Notes under the pieces: generated by a model
Databases searched by the model: none
What the model was told of the DNA's origin: nothing
What the model saw: only the letters and a program-made list of their open reading frames with translations
Part shown: positions 9,384 through 17,172 of the stretch, one piece after another
Numbering within the stretch: position 1 is the stretch's first letter
Layout of the letters: each line of letters starts with the position of its first letter
Assembly (NCBI RefSeq): GCF_004361815.1
Contig: NZ_SNWA01000001.1
Span: 3,348,001-3,412,000 of the forward strand
Reading direction: 5' to 3'
DNA from: Paraburkholderia sp. BL10I2N1
GTDB lineage: Bacteria; Pseudomonadota; Gammaproteobacteria; Burkholderiales; Burkholderiaceae
Length of the DNA: 64,000 nt
Made by a program: the position numbers and the translations under genes

Positions 9384-11183
9384 ATGAGTTTCGACACGCA
9401 TAAACGCGATTTTTCGGCCAACGCACGGCTGCCAGGGATTGCTGCGCTTGCCGCAGGAATCGGGGCGCTCAGCACGCTTGCGGCGTTCGTGCTGCTGTCC
9501 CTGATTCACCTGTTCACGAACCTGTTCTTTTTCGGCACGCTTTCTTTCGCGGACCGGTCGCCGGCCCACAATACGCTCGGCGTCTGGGTCATTCTCGTGC
9601 CGGTCGCTGGCGGATTGATCGTGGGACTCATGGCGCGCCACGGGTCGGAAAAGATCCGCGGGCATGGCATTCCTGAGGCGATTGAAGCGATCCTGTTCGG
9701 CAAGAGCCGGATGTCGCCGAAGGTCGCCATACTGAAACCGCTGTCGTCCGGCATCGTGATTGGCAGCGGTGGCCCGTTCGGCGCCGAAGGCCCGATCATC
9801 ATGACGGGCGGCGCGCTCGGTTCGCTGATTGCGCAATGCGTGAAGGTGACGTCGGCGGAGCGCAAGACCTTGCTGGTTGCGGGCGCTGCAGCGGGGATGA
9901 CCGCGGTCTTCGGTACGCCTGTGGCTGCCGTGCTGCTCGCGGTCGAACTCTTGCTGTTCGAATGGAGACCGCGCAGCTTCCTGCCCGTCGCATTGGCCTG
10001 CGCGGTCGCGGGCTTTGCCCGCGCGGCGTTCTTCGGCACAGGCCCGCTGTTTCCGCTGGAGACGGCGCCGCCTGACGCCATGTCGCTCGTGTCGTGCATC
10101 ATCGCCGGGCTGCTGAGCGGGGCGCTCGCTTCTGGCCTGTCGGCTGCGCTTTACAAGACTGAAGATCTGTTCGGCAAGCTGCCCATCCACTGGATGTGGG
10201 GGCCCGCGCTTGGCGGGCTCGCGGTCGGAATCGGCGGATTCATCGAACCTCGCGCTCTGGGCGTCGGGTATGACGTGATCGGCGATCTGCTGCACCAGCA
10301 CATCGTGCTGCAGGTCGCTGCTGCCATCCTCATCGTGAAGGCCATCATCTGGGTGGTGGCGTTGGGCTCGGGAACGTCCGGCGGGGTGCTTGCACCACTG
10401 CTCATGCTGGGGGCCGGGCTCGGAACCGTGCTCGCGCACGTGTTGCCGGGCGGCGAACCGGCGTTGTGGCCGCTCGTGTGTATGGCTGCGACCCTTGGCG
10501 CAACCCTCGGCGCTCCCCTGACCGCGATCGTTTTTGCCTTCGGCCTGACGCACGACAGCAATGCCCTGTTGCCGCTTCTGGCGGCGACACTTGTTGCGCA
10601 TGGCTTTGCGACGGTGGTGATGCGGCGCTCCATCATGACGGAAAAGATCGCCCGTCGCGGTTATCACATCTACCGCGAATACGGTGTGGACCCGCTCGAG
10701 CGTCACTACGTCGACGAGGTCATGACTCCCGAGGTGCAAACCATTGACGCCCGCATGTCCGTGCGTGATGCGCTGGCGACGTTCTTCGGCGCTGGTCAGA
10801 CACATCGCGCCTACCCGGTCGTGCACGAGGGTGTATTGACCGCTATCGTCGATCGTGCGGCACTCGAACGCTTACGTGGCGAGGGGACCAACCCTGAACT
10901 CGACGCACCGCTCATCGACGCGTTGCGCGGGAGTGCGCCGGTGATTGCGTTGCCCGGCGAAACCTGCCGGCTCGTTGCGACCCGGCTTGCGGTACAGGGT
11001 CTCGAGCGCCTGCCTGTGGTTGCCGACCGCGACACGATGCGTCTGGTGGGGATCGTGTCGAGAAGCGATCTGGTCAAACCGTCGCTCGCGCACTTCGAGG
11101 AAGAACACAAGAGAGAGCGCTTCCGGCGCGTGAAGCTTACCCGGAGTACGAAGCGCTTCCCGCCAGTGCGCCGGGCCGGCTGA
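9384..11183 (+). CDS. CLC-type chloride channel/anion exchanger with CBS domains
   Basis: A 599-residue CLC protein with about ten membrane helices in residues 15-430, then a CBS pair in about 450-580 (DEVMTPEVQTIDA and RLVGIVSRSDLVK). GHGIPEAIEAI replaces the GSGIP anion-selectivity motif, giving His at the Ser position. GSGGPFGAEGP keeps the gating glutamate, and GTSGGVLAPLLMLG is the helix-N motif. Retention of the glutamate is compatible with H+/anion exchange. The ion (chloride, nitrate or other) cannot be read from this sequence. It is in an operon with the MarR gene, and CBS pairs also occur on the neighbouring HPP protein. Confidence 0.88.
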   Translation: MSFDTHKRDFSANARLPGIAALAAGIGALSTLAAFVLLSLIHLFTNLFFFGTLSFADRSPAHNTLGVWVILVPVAGGLIVGLMARHGSEKIRGHGIPEAIEAILFGKSRMSPKVAILKPLSSGIVIGSGGPFGAEGPIIMTGGALGSLIAQCVKVTSAERKTLLVAGAAAGMTAVFGTPVAAVLLAVELLLFEWRPRSFLPVALACAVAGFARAAFFGTGPLFPLETAPPDAMSLVSCIIAGLLSGALASGLSAALYKTEDLFGKLPIHWMWGPALGGLAVGIGGFIEPRALGVGYDVIGDLLHQHIVLQVAAAILIVKAIIWVVALGSGTSGGVLAPLLMLGAGLGTVLAHVLPGGEPALWPLVCMAATLGATLGAPLTAIVFAFGLTHDSNALLPLLAATLVAHGFATVVMRRSIMTEKIARRGYHIYREYGVDPLERHYVDEVMTPEVQTIDARMSVRDALATFFGAGQTHRAYPVVHEGVLTAIVDRAALERLRGEGTNPELDAPLIDALRGSAPVIALPGETCRLVATRLAVQGLERLPVVADRDTMRLVGIVSRSDLVKPSLAHFEEEHKRERFRRVKLTRSTKRFPPVRRAG

Positions 11184-11250
11184 TCGACCGCTACATGGAT
11201 ATCGCCGCGCCGAAGGCGGTCGATGCCGACTGGCGTGGGACGGAGAACCG

Positions 11251-11354
11251 GGACTCGATCTCATCGTCGTTGGGCATCGCAGCATTGGCCTGCCTGCGCG
11301 CCGGTGAGCCGGTTTGCCGTCAGGCGCTCTGTTCGTGACCCGCTCGCTGTCTGA
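11251..11354 (+). pseudogene. Probable remnant of a UspA-type universal stress protein C-terminus
   Basis: Codons from 11251 read GLDLIVVGHRSIG, which is like the DLIVVG-x-H signature near the end of universal stress proteins. After a frame change near 11298 the next frame reads PVSRFAVRRSVRDPLAV and stops at 11354, resembling the GSVS..V.....P.LV tail of UspA. No N-terminal part is present because the CLC gene occupies the upstream DNA. This is a short-motif judgement and could be chance. Confidence 0.35.
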
Positions 11355-12006
11355 TCCAGTTCATTGCCCATCGCTTTGCCGCTCTGACAGCATCGATTTC
11401 CGTCAACGCGCGCTCCGCGGCTGGGGAAGGGCCACGCGCGAGTACATGATGATGTCCTACCGTTACGATCGTCGCCACACAACCAAAGCCGTCGTCCGGT
11501 AATTGCACCGGTTCGCACAAGAGGCAATATGGACCATAAATGAAGGAGACGGATTTCACAGGAGTAGCCCCCCAGTACGCTAGTCGTGTTCTCAGGCCGG
11601 ACACCGTGAAAGCCCATGTCGGGGAAACGAAACGTCGATCCCGGACGCAAAACGCGTTCACGGCAATCTGCATTATATGTAACAACGTGATATAAGCCGT
11701 TACGTTTGCGTGTCACGACGAAAGAAATTTTCAGGGGCATTTCAGGGGCAGATAAGGCAGCTTCGAGGTGCCCATCAAACCTTGAAGCACGCGATCAGAT
11801 CGGTAGTCTTACGCGTGCATTTCTTACGCGTGCTGTTCTGCAACATTTCCGCGTTGGCGCGTGGGTGTGGCAACTGGATGGGTCCGGCTGACCCGGTCCG
11901 TGCATGGTGGTTCGTCGTCGACCGAGGTTGTAAAATCGGGAGCAGACGCAATATGCCTCTCCACGATGCGCAGCGGTACGGTGGGCGATGAATTCTGGAG
12001 AACCCT
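11355..12006. other. Non-coding stretch with short direct repeats
   Basis: About 650 bp with no ORF I can support on either strand. It holds two short direct repeats: TTTCAGGGGCA twice in tandem at 11729-11750, and TCTTACGCGTGC at 11807-11818 and 11822-11833 (15-bp period). The stretch around 11640-11700 is relatively AT-rich. The end of the region carries the ribosome binding site of the cupin gene. Confidence 0.4.
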
Positions 12007-12354
12007 GTGGCTTTATCCCATCTTTCATCCGGCGAAACAATGAGCGTGCTTCCGCTGGGCGAGCGTCTCGAGCAGACTCAAACCGCGGCGCTATTCAGGC
12101 AAGCGCAACTCGAAGTCATGCGGCTTGTTCTGCCGGCCGGCAAAGGGATGCCCGAGCACGCCGTGAACGGTCCGATAACGGTGCATTGCATCGAAGGCGA
12201 AGTAAACTTCAGCTTCGAGAACACCCAGCGGCTCATGCGTGCAGGCGATCTGCTTTACCTCGCGGCCGGAATCCCCCACAAGCTGACCGCGATCAGAAAC
12301 GCATCAGTGCTCGTGACCATCGTTCTGCAGGGACCTTCTGCGTCGCCGGCATGA
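12007..12354 (+). CDS. Small cupin-domain protein
   Basis: A 115-residue single-domain cupin. MRLVLPAGKGMPEHAVNGPITVHCIEGEVNF is the first cupin motif in a loose form, and GDLLYLAAGIPHKLTAI the second, whose His is a likely metal ligand. The start is the GTG at 12007 because CTGGAGAACCCT lies right before it; the ATG at 12040 would be an alternative. Such proteins are often cytoplasmic metal-binding or quercetinase-like. No substrate can be assigned. The glycosylase-family gene follows on the same strand. Confidence 0.75.
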   Translation: MALSHLSSGETMSVLPLGERLEQTQTAALFRQAQLEVMRLVLPAGKGMPEHAVNGPITVHCIEGEVNFSFENTQRLMRAGDLLYLAAGIPHKLTAIRNASVLVTIVLQGPSASPA

Positions 12355-12414
12355 ACGATTCCGTGCTCTCGATGGATGCCACATGATCCGCGTGTCAAAA
12401 CCCGGTGTTCGCAA

Positions 12415-13032
12415 GTGAACAGACCGGCGTATCCCACCCTCGATGCGCTTCTCGCGGATGTGCGCGCCTGTCGTGCCTGTGCAGAGGTATTGCCGCTCGG
12501 TCCAAGGCCCATCGTACGCGCGGCGGTCGACGCCCGGATTCTTATCGTCGGTCAGGCGCCCGGGGCACGGGTGCATGCCACGGGCATTCCGTGGAACGAC
12601 GCCAGCGGTGAGCGTCTACGAACATGGCTCGGCGTCGATGTGACGTCGTTTTACGACGAGTCGCAGTTCGCGATCATTCCAATGGGCTTCTGCTATCCAG
12701 GGCGAGGCAGCAGCGGCGACAAGCCGCCGCGCCGCGAGTGCGCGCAATTGTGGCTGGACAGCCTGCTGGAAAAGCTTCCAGAAATCCAGTTGACCCTACT
12801 GGTCGGGCAATACGCACAGCGTCATTTTCTCGGCAACCGCCGCAAAGCGTCGTTGACCGAAACAGTCAGGGCATGGGCGGACTATGCGCCAGCCTTCATT
12901 CCCTTGCCACATCCATCGCCGCGCAATCAGGCATGGTTCAGGCACCACCCGTGGTTTGAAAGCGAAGTGCTGCCGCCGCTTCGCGCAACAGTCGAATCGA
13001 TCATGGCGCGTGAGGCGGATTACGTCAGGTGA
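12415..13032 (+). CDS. Uracil-DNA glycosylase family protein
   Basis: A 205-residue protein of the UDG superfamily (COG1573-like). RILIVGQAPGARVHATGIPWNDASGERL is motif A with the GQAPG water-activating loop, and PLPHPSPRNQAW is the C-terminal motif B His-Pro-Ser loop. The N-terminal CRACAE has only two closely spaced cysteines, so a full family-4 FeS cluster is not evident. The start is taken as GTG at 12415 (VNRPAYPTLDALL), which fits homologue N-termini as I know them; an in-frame ATG at 12376 would add 13 residues. The role is base-excision repair of uracil in DNA, inferred from the family. Confidence 0.78.
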   Translation: MNRPAYPTLDALLADVRACRACAEVLPLGPRPIVRAAVDARILIVGQAPGARVHATGIPWNDASGERLRTWLGVDVTSFYDESQFAIIPMGFCYPGRGSSGDKPPRRECAQLWLDSLLEKLPEIQLTLLVGQYAQRHFLGNRRKASLTETVRAWADYAPAFIPLPHPSPRNQAWFRHHPWFESEVLPPLRATVESIMAREADYVR

Positions 13033-13067
13033 GCCGTATCGAAACGTCGGTTTGAACGGAGCAGGCA

Positions 13068-13454
13068 ATGCCGCATACGAACCGCAAGAGTCTGAAAATT
13101 TTCATTCGACGGGCGTATGACGATCCGACGCAGGAGGACGATTACCGTGTCCTCGTCGACCGGGTCTGGCCACGCGGACGCAGCAAGGAGACGCTCAAGC
13201 TCGACGAGTGGGTGCGCGAACTTGCGCCGGGCACGGAACTGCGCAAATGGTTTGGGCATGATCCGCAACGATGGGAAGCGTTCCAGCAACGCTACCGCAG
13301 CGAACTGGATAGCGAAGAGATGCAGGCGCGGATGCGACAGCTTCTGAGCGATGCGGGCGGCCGGCCGATCACGCTCGTATATGGCGCGAGGGATGAAGAG
13401 CACAACCAGGCCATCGTGTTACGCGACGTCCTTTTGCATCTCTCTGGAGGATGA
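13068..13454 (+). CDS. DUF488 family protein
   Basis: A 128-residue protein with the DUF488 signatures VDRVWPRGRSKE, ELAPGTELRKWFGHDPQRW and TLVYGARDEEHNQA. The fold is known, but the biochemical role of the family is not established. It follows the glycosylase-family gene by 35 bp on the same strand and may share its transcript. GGAGCAGGCA before the ATG is a good ribosome binding site. It ends 85 bp before the convergent nirD stop. Confidence 0.88.
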   Translation: MPHTNRKSLKIFIRRAYDDPTQEDDYRVLVDRVWPRGRSKETLKLDEWVRELAPGTELRKWFGHDPQRWEAFQQRYRSELDSEEMQARMRQLLSDAGGRPITLVYGARDEEHNQAIVLRDVLLHLSGG

Positions 13455-13539
13455 ACACGGATTTGCCTGATTCGCACCAGGAGCGTGGCTGCAGGAAACA
13501 GCCAGGCTCACAACGCGCCTGGGCCTGCTCCGCGCTTTC

Positions 13540-13887
13540 CTATGCGGCTACCCACACCTCGCCATTCTCCACACGGGTCGCGAACGCGCTGACCGAGTGC
13601 TCGGGGTCTTCGAGACACTCACCCGTACGCAGGTCGAAATGATGCTTGTAGATAGGCGATGCCACCACGATGCGTTCGCCGAGGTTGCCCACGAGGCCGC
13701 GCGACAGCACCGCCGCCTGCGATACTGGATCGTAGTTGTTGATCGCGAACACGCGGCCGTCGCCATCGTCGACATGGAATACGGCGACCTGCCCGCCGTT
13801 GACCAGCGCGCAAACGCCAGTGTTGGGCACGATGTCGTCGAGTTTGCACACGGAAATCCACGCATCCTGGATGCGGTCATTGCTCAT
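13540..13887 (-). CDS. nirD: Nitrite reductase (NADH) small subunit NirD
   Basis: A 115-residue Rieske-fold protein. It reads ISVCKLDDIVPNTGVCALV near the start and VVASPIYKHHFDLRTGECLEDP in the Rieske region. The canonical C-x-H and C-x2-H ligand pairs are absent, as is usual for assimilatory NirD. It is the accessory subunit of the cytoplasmic NADH-dependent siroheme nitrite reductase (nitrite to ammonium). It lies 20 bp downstream of nirB on the same strand, forming the nirBD operon, and shares the nirB leader and promoter. Confidence 0.95.
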   Translation of the reverse strand: MSNDRIQDAWISVCKLDDIVPNTGVCALVNGGQVAVFHVDDGDGRVFAINNYDPVSQAAVLSRGLVGNLGERIVVASPIYKHHFDLRTGECLEDPEHSVSAFATRVENGEVWVAA

Positions 13888-13907
13888 AATGATCTCCTCA
13901 AGAGTGT

Positions 13908-16490
13908 TCAGGCAGTCTCGGCGACCACCGGGATGGGAAACTGTCGGCTCTGCCGCTCACCGGGCGTGGCGGGGCGAATCTGGCCGCGCTCCTCGACGAA
14001 CGTGACGGTATCGTCGCGTGCTTCGCTGTTGACGAAATGACGGAAGCGCCGGCGTGTCTCCGGATCGGTCACCGCCTTCTTCCATTCGCATTCGTAGGTG
14101 TCGACCACAAGCTGCATCTCCGCTTCGAGTTCAGCGGCAAGCTCGAGCCTGTCGTTCACCACGACGTCGATCAGATAGTCGAGACCGCCTTCAAGGTTGT
14201 CGCGCCATACGCTGGTGCGCTGCAGGCGGTCCGCGGTGCGGATATAGAACATCAGGAAGCGGTCGATGTAGCGAAGCAGCGTTGCCTTGTCGAGATCGGA
14301 GGCGAGCAGTTCGGCGTGACGAGGCTTCATGCCACCGTTGCCGCACACATACAGGTTCCATCCCTTTTCGGTCGTGATAATGCCGATGTCCTTGCCTTGT
14401 GCTTCCGCGCATTCGCGGGTGCAGCCCGAGACCCCGAACTTCAGCTTGTGCGGCGCGCGCAGGCCTTTATAGCGGTTCTCGATTTCGATCGCGAGGCCGA
14501 CGGAGTCACCCACGCCATAACGGCACCACGTCGAACCGACGCACGACTTCACGGTGCGCACCGACTTGCCGTACGCGTGACCGGATTCGAAACCCGCGGC
14601 GATCAGTTCTTCCCAGATCAGCGGCAGTTGCTCGACGCGCGCGCCGAACAGATCGACACGCTGGCCGCCCGTGATCTTTGTGTACAGCCCGTATTTCTTC
14701 GCGACCTGGCCGACCGCGATCAGCCCCTCGGGTGTGACCTCGCCGCCAGGCATCCGTGGCACGACCGAATAGGTGCCGTCGCGCTGGATGTTGGCGAGAT
14801 AGTAGTCGTTCGAATCCTGCAGGGCGGCGTGCTCCTTCTTCAGCACGAATTCGTTCCAGCACGACGCAAGAATGCCGGCGACGACCGGCTTGCACACGTC
14901 GCAGCCAAGCCCGTGGCCATGCTTGCCGAGCAGGGCGCCGAAAGTCTTGATGCCCTCCACGCGGACGATGTGATAGAGCTCCTGGCGCGAATGGCGGAAG
15001 TGTTCGCACAGGTGGTTGTTGACCGCGAGACCCTGCTTCTTCATCTCGGACTTCATCACCTGCGTGACGAGCGGAACGCACCCGCCGCACGAAGTGCCGG
15101 CGCCGGTCGCACTTTTCATCGCGCCGATGCTGGTCGCGCCGCCGCAGACCGCGGCGCAGATCTGGTTTTTCGAAACGTTATTGCATGAACAGATCTGTGC
15201 GGTCGCCGGCAATGCCTCGACACCGAGCGCGGGCTTCGCGCGGCCATCGGCCTGCGGCAGGATGAGAAATTCCGGCGCGTCCGGCAGCTCCATGCGGTTC
15301 AGCATCATCTGTAGCAGGGTGCCGTATTCGGCTGCATCGCCCGCCATCACGGCGCCGAGCAGGTACTTGCCGCAGTCGGACACGACAAGCTTCTTGTAGA
15401 CCTGCCTGCGCTCGTCGCTGAACTGGTACGAGCGGCTGCCAGGGGTCTTGCCGTGCGCGTCGCCGATGCTCGCGACGTCCACGCCCATCAGCTTGAGCTT
15501 CGTGCTCATGTCGGCCCCGGTGAAAGCCGCCTCGACACCCACGAGTTGCCTTGCTGCGACGCGCGCCATCTCGTAGCCGGGCGCCACGAGGCCAAACGTC
15601 TGTCCGTTCCAGGCCGCGCATTCGCCGATCGCGTAGATGTCGGGGTCGCTGGTGCGGCAGGTGTCGTCGATCGCGATGCCACCGCGCGGGCCGACTTCGA
15701 GATCACATGCGCGTGCGATCTCGTCGCGCGGGCGGATGCCAGCGGAAAACACGATCATGTCGGTGTCGAGATGAGTGCCGTCGGCGAACTGCATCCGGTG
15801 TGTGCCCGACTCGCCATCGACGATCGCCAGCGTGTTCTTGCCGGTGTGAACCTGGACACCCAGTTCCTCGATCTTGCCGCGCAGTACCCGCGCACCGCCT
15901 TCGTCCACCTGTACCGCCATCAGGCGAGGCGCAAATTCGACGACATGCGTCGCGAGCCCCATGTCGCGGAGCGCCTTGGCGCATTCGAGCCCGAGCAGGC
16001 CGCCACCGACCACCACCCCGGTCTTCGCGCGGGCGCCGCATGCCTGCATCGCTTCGAGGTCCTCAATGGTGCGATAGGCGAAACAGTCCTGACGATCGCG
16101 TCCCGGCACCGGCGGCACGAACGGCGAGGAGCCCGTTGCCAGCACCAGCTTGTCATAGGAGAGCGTTTCGCCTGTCGAGAGGGTCACGGTGTGCGCCGCC
16201 CGGTCGATCGCCACGGCCTTCGCATCGAGCTTGAGCAGCACATTGTCGCGATCGAAGAAGCCTGGTTCGACGAGCGACAGATCCTGCGCGGACTTGCCGG
16301 AAAAGAATTCGGACAGGTGCACGCGGTCATAGGCCGGGCGCGGCTCTTCGCACAGCACAGTCACGTGCAGCGTGTTCGTGGAGTGGTCCGCGAGGCACTC
16401 GAGAAGCTTGTGGCCAACCATCCCGTGGCCGATCACGATGATGTTCATGACAGGGGTTTCATCCGTTTCGAGTGCTGTTCGCGACATCAT
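13908..16490 (-). CDS. nirB: Nitrite reductase (NADH) large subunit NirB
   Basis: An 860-residue protein of typical length. The domain order is an FAD/NAD oxidoreductase (IGHGMVGHKLLE near residue 18; GVVVGGGLLGLE near 165), a BFD-like [2Fe-2S] region (CSCNNVSKNQIC at about 432 and SCGGC at about 467), then the ferredoxin/siroheme part. There, CVGSTWCRYG (about 650) and SGCTRECAEA (about 692) supply the four cysteines for the 4Fe-4S/siroheme centre. It reduces nitrite to ammonium with NADH in the cytoplasm. The ATG at 16490 has GGGCGG just upstream; Met15 is an alternative start. Expression is probably controlled by the leader and sigma-54 promoter described separately. Confidence 0.95.
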   Translation of the reverse strand: MMSRTALETDETPVMNIIVIGHGMVGHKLLECLADHSTNTLHVTVLCEEPRPAYDRVHLSEFFSGKSAQDLSLVEPGFFDRDNVLLKLDAKAVAIDRAAHTVTLSTGETLSYDKLVLATGSSPFVPPVPGRDRQDCFAYRTIEDLEAMQACGARAKTGVVVGGGLLGLECAKALRDMGLATHVVEFAPRLMAVQVDEGGARVLRGKIEELGVQVHTGKNTLAIVDGESGTHRMQFADGTHLDTDMIVFSAGIRPRDEIARACDLEVGPRGGIAIDDTCRTSDPDIYAIGECAAWNGQTFGLVAPGYEMARVAARQLVGVEAAFTGADMSTKLKLMGVDVASIGDAHGKTPGSRSYQFSDERRQVYKKLVVSDCGKYLLGAVMAGDAAEYGTLLQMMLNRMELPDAPEFLILPQADGRAKPALGVEALPATAQICSCNNVSKNQICAAVCGGATSIGAMKSATGAGTSCGGCVPLVTQVMKSEMKKQGLAVNNHLCEHFRHSRQELYHIVRVEGIKTFGALLGKHGHGLGCDVCKPVVAGILASCWNEFVLKKEHAALQDSNDYYLANIQRDGTYSVVPRMPGGEVTPEGLIAVGQVAKKYGLYTKITGGQRVDLFGARVEQLPLIWEELIAAGFESGHAYGKSVRTVKSCVGSTWCRYGVGDSVGLAIEIENRYKGLRAPHKLKFGVSGCTRECAEAQGKDIGIITTEKGWNLYVCGNGGMKPRHAELLASDLDKATLLRYIDRFLMFYIRTADRLQRTSVWRDNLEGGLDYLIDVVVNDRLELAAELEAEMQLVVDTYECEWKKAVTDPETRRRFRHFVNSEARDDTVTFVEERGQIRPATPGERQSRQFPIPVVAETA

Positions 16491-16626
16491 TTCCGCCCGG
16501 CAAATAAAAAGGCGTCCCGCGGACCCGGTCGGAAGAGACCGGATTCAGGGGACGCCGTTGTCCAGAAGCTATTGTTAAAGCGACGACTTTTGCTGCATTC
16601 AAACCGGACCGACTTTGGTCCGACGC
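16491..16626 (-). promoter_or_regulatory. nirB leader RNA with ANTAR-type tandem hairpins
   Basis: Read on the minus strand, the predicted transcript starts near 16626. Its first element is hairpin P1 at 16622-16605: stem CGGACC/GGTCCG, hexaloop AAAGTC. Hairpin P2 at 16563-16550 has stem GGAC/GTCC and hexaloop AACGGC. Both loops have A at position 1 and G at position 4, the known recognition pattern of ANTAR RNA-binding antiterminators (NasR, NasT). P2 overlaps the 5' half of an intrinsic terminator, so P2 formation should allow readthrough into nirB. The architecture is seen in the sequence; the regulator is inferred. Confidence 0.75.
16502..16556 (-). terminator. Leader terminator before nirB
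   Basis: On the minus strand GGCGTCCC (16556-16549) pairs with GGGACGCC (16518-16511). An inner CCGGTC/GACCGG stem is included, and the hairpin is followed by TTTTTATTT. It ends about 12 bp before the nirB start, so it is an attenuator within the leader. Confidence 0.85.
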
Positions 16627-16635
16627 GTCGAAATA

Positions 16636-16652
16636 CGCAAAGGACATGCCAA
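16636..16652 (-). promoter_or_regulatory. Sigma-54 promoter of nirBD
   Basis: On the minus strand TTGGCATGTCCTTTGC matches the -24/-12 consensus, with GG at 16650-16649, exactly 10 bp, then GC at 16638-16637. Transcription would start near 16626, directly before leader hairpin P1. Confidence 0.75.
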
Positions 16653-16750
16653 GCCGCAGGAAGTGCAGCGGACGCGCCATGCGCGGGCAGGAGCGGCTAT
16701 CGAAGGGCCCCGCCGGTTTGTCGCCGCCTGATTCATGCTGATGCGACAGG

Positions 16751-16765
16751 GCACAACGATGGTGC
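16751..16765. promoter_or_regulatory. NtrC-like site 1
   Basis: GCACA-ACGAT-GGTGC fits the NtrC dyad GCACC-N5-GGTGC with one mismatch. It lies about 105 bp upstream of the nirB -24 element, a usual enhancer distance. Confidence 0.6.
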
Positions 16766-16771
16766 GACGCA

Positions 16772-16786
16772 GCACATTCTCCGTGC
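16772..16786. promoter_or_regulatory. NtrC-like site 2
   Basis: A second GCAC-N7-GTGC dyad, centred 21 bp (two helical turns) from site 1. Tandem spacing on one helix face is typical of NtrC enhancers. It could serve nirBD and, at about 200 bp, the divergent cobA promoter. Confidence 0.55.
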
Positions 16787-16985
16787 GGCGCACAGTGCGA
16801 TCGCCGGGCGTGCTGACCGTAACAGGGCGGAGACGGTACAAGGTGGCCGGGATGTTTCGCGTGACGCCAACGTGGACGGCACGAGGCGATTCACGCCGCA
16901 GCGCGAGCCTACGGCTCATGGCGGCACCCGGCCGCTATCAACGTCGTTTTGGCGAACCGCTTGTGGTCGGCGGTGCCCTCATGAT

Positions 16986-17002
16986 CTGGCCTGGATATTG
17001 CG
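16986..17002 (+). promoter_or_regulatory. Sigma-54 promoter of cobA
   Basis: CTGGCCTGGATATTGCG has TGGC, GG at 16988-16989, exactly 10 bp, then GC at 17000-17001. The predicted start near 17012 lies 4 bp before leader hairpin P1, the same geometry as at nirB. Confidence 0.7.
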
Positions 17003-17011
17003 TTTGTCCGA

Positions 17012-17172
17012 ACGTCCGGCAACGATGCCGGCGTACATGGATATGAATCACCCGTGCCGCATCGGGCACGGACAACTTCAGGACAACGGCGTCCCCTCGT
17101 TCAGCAAGACGAGCGGATGCCGTTTTCTATTGGGCGGCGCGTTCACTCGGCCGACCGGAAAAGGGAATCACG
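17012..17172 (+). promoter_or_regulatory. cobA leader RNA with ANTAR-type tandem hairpins
   Basis: P1 at 17016-17031 has stem CCGGC/GCCGG and hexaloop AACGAT. P2 at 17081-17094 has stem GGAC/GTCC and hexaloop AACGGC, identical to P2 of the nirB leader. Both loops have A1 and G4. P2 overlaps the terminator at 17088-17131. A further perfect 7-bp hairpin CCGTGCC/GGCACGG with loop GCATCG sits between them (17052-17071). The element predicts that siroheme synthesis is antiterminated by the same ANTAR protein as nirBD. Confidence 0.7.
17088..17131 (+). terminator. Leader terminator before cobA
   Basis: GGCGTCC (17088-17094) pairs with GGATGCC (17115-17121) including one G-U pair, an inner CTCGT/ACGAG stem is included, and GTTTTCTATT follows. 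It lies 42 bp before the cobA start. Confidence 0.75.

Noticed and set aside
9372..10826. 484-codon minus-strand frame opposite the CLC gene
   Set aside because: Arg/His/Gln-rich shadow; the plus strand has a full CLC protein with all its motifs.
16580..16596. A second copy of the AAAGTC hexamer in the nirB leader as another ANTAR hairpin
   Set aside because: The flanking bases pair poorly (mismatches next to the loop), unlike P1 and P2, so I do not count it as part of the motif.
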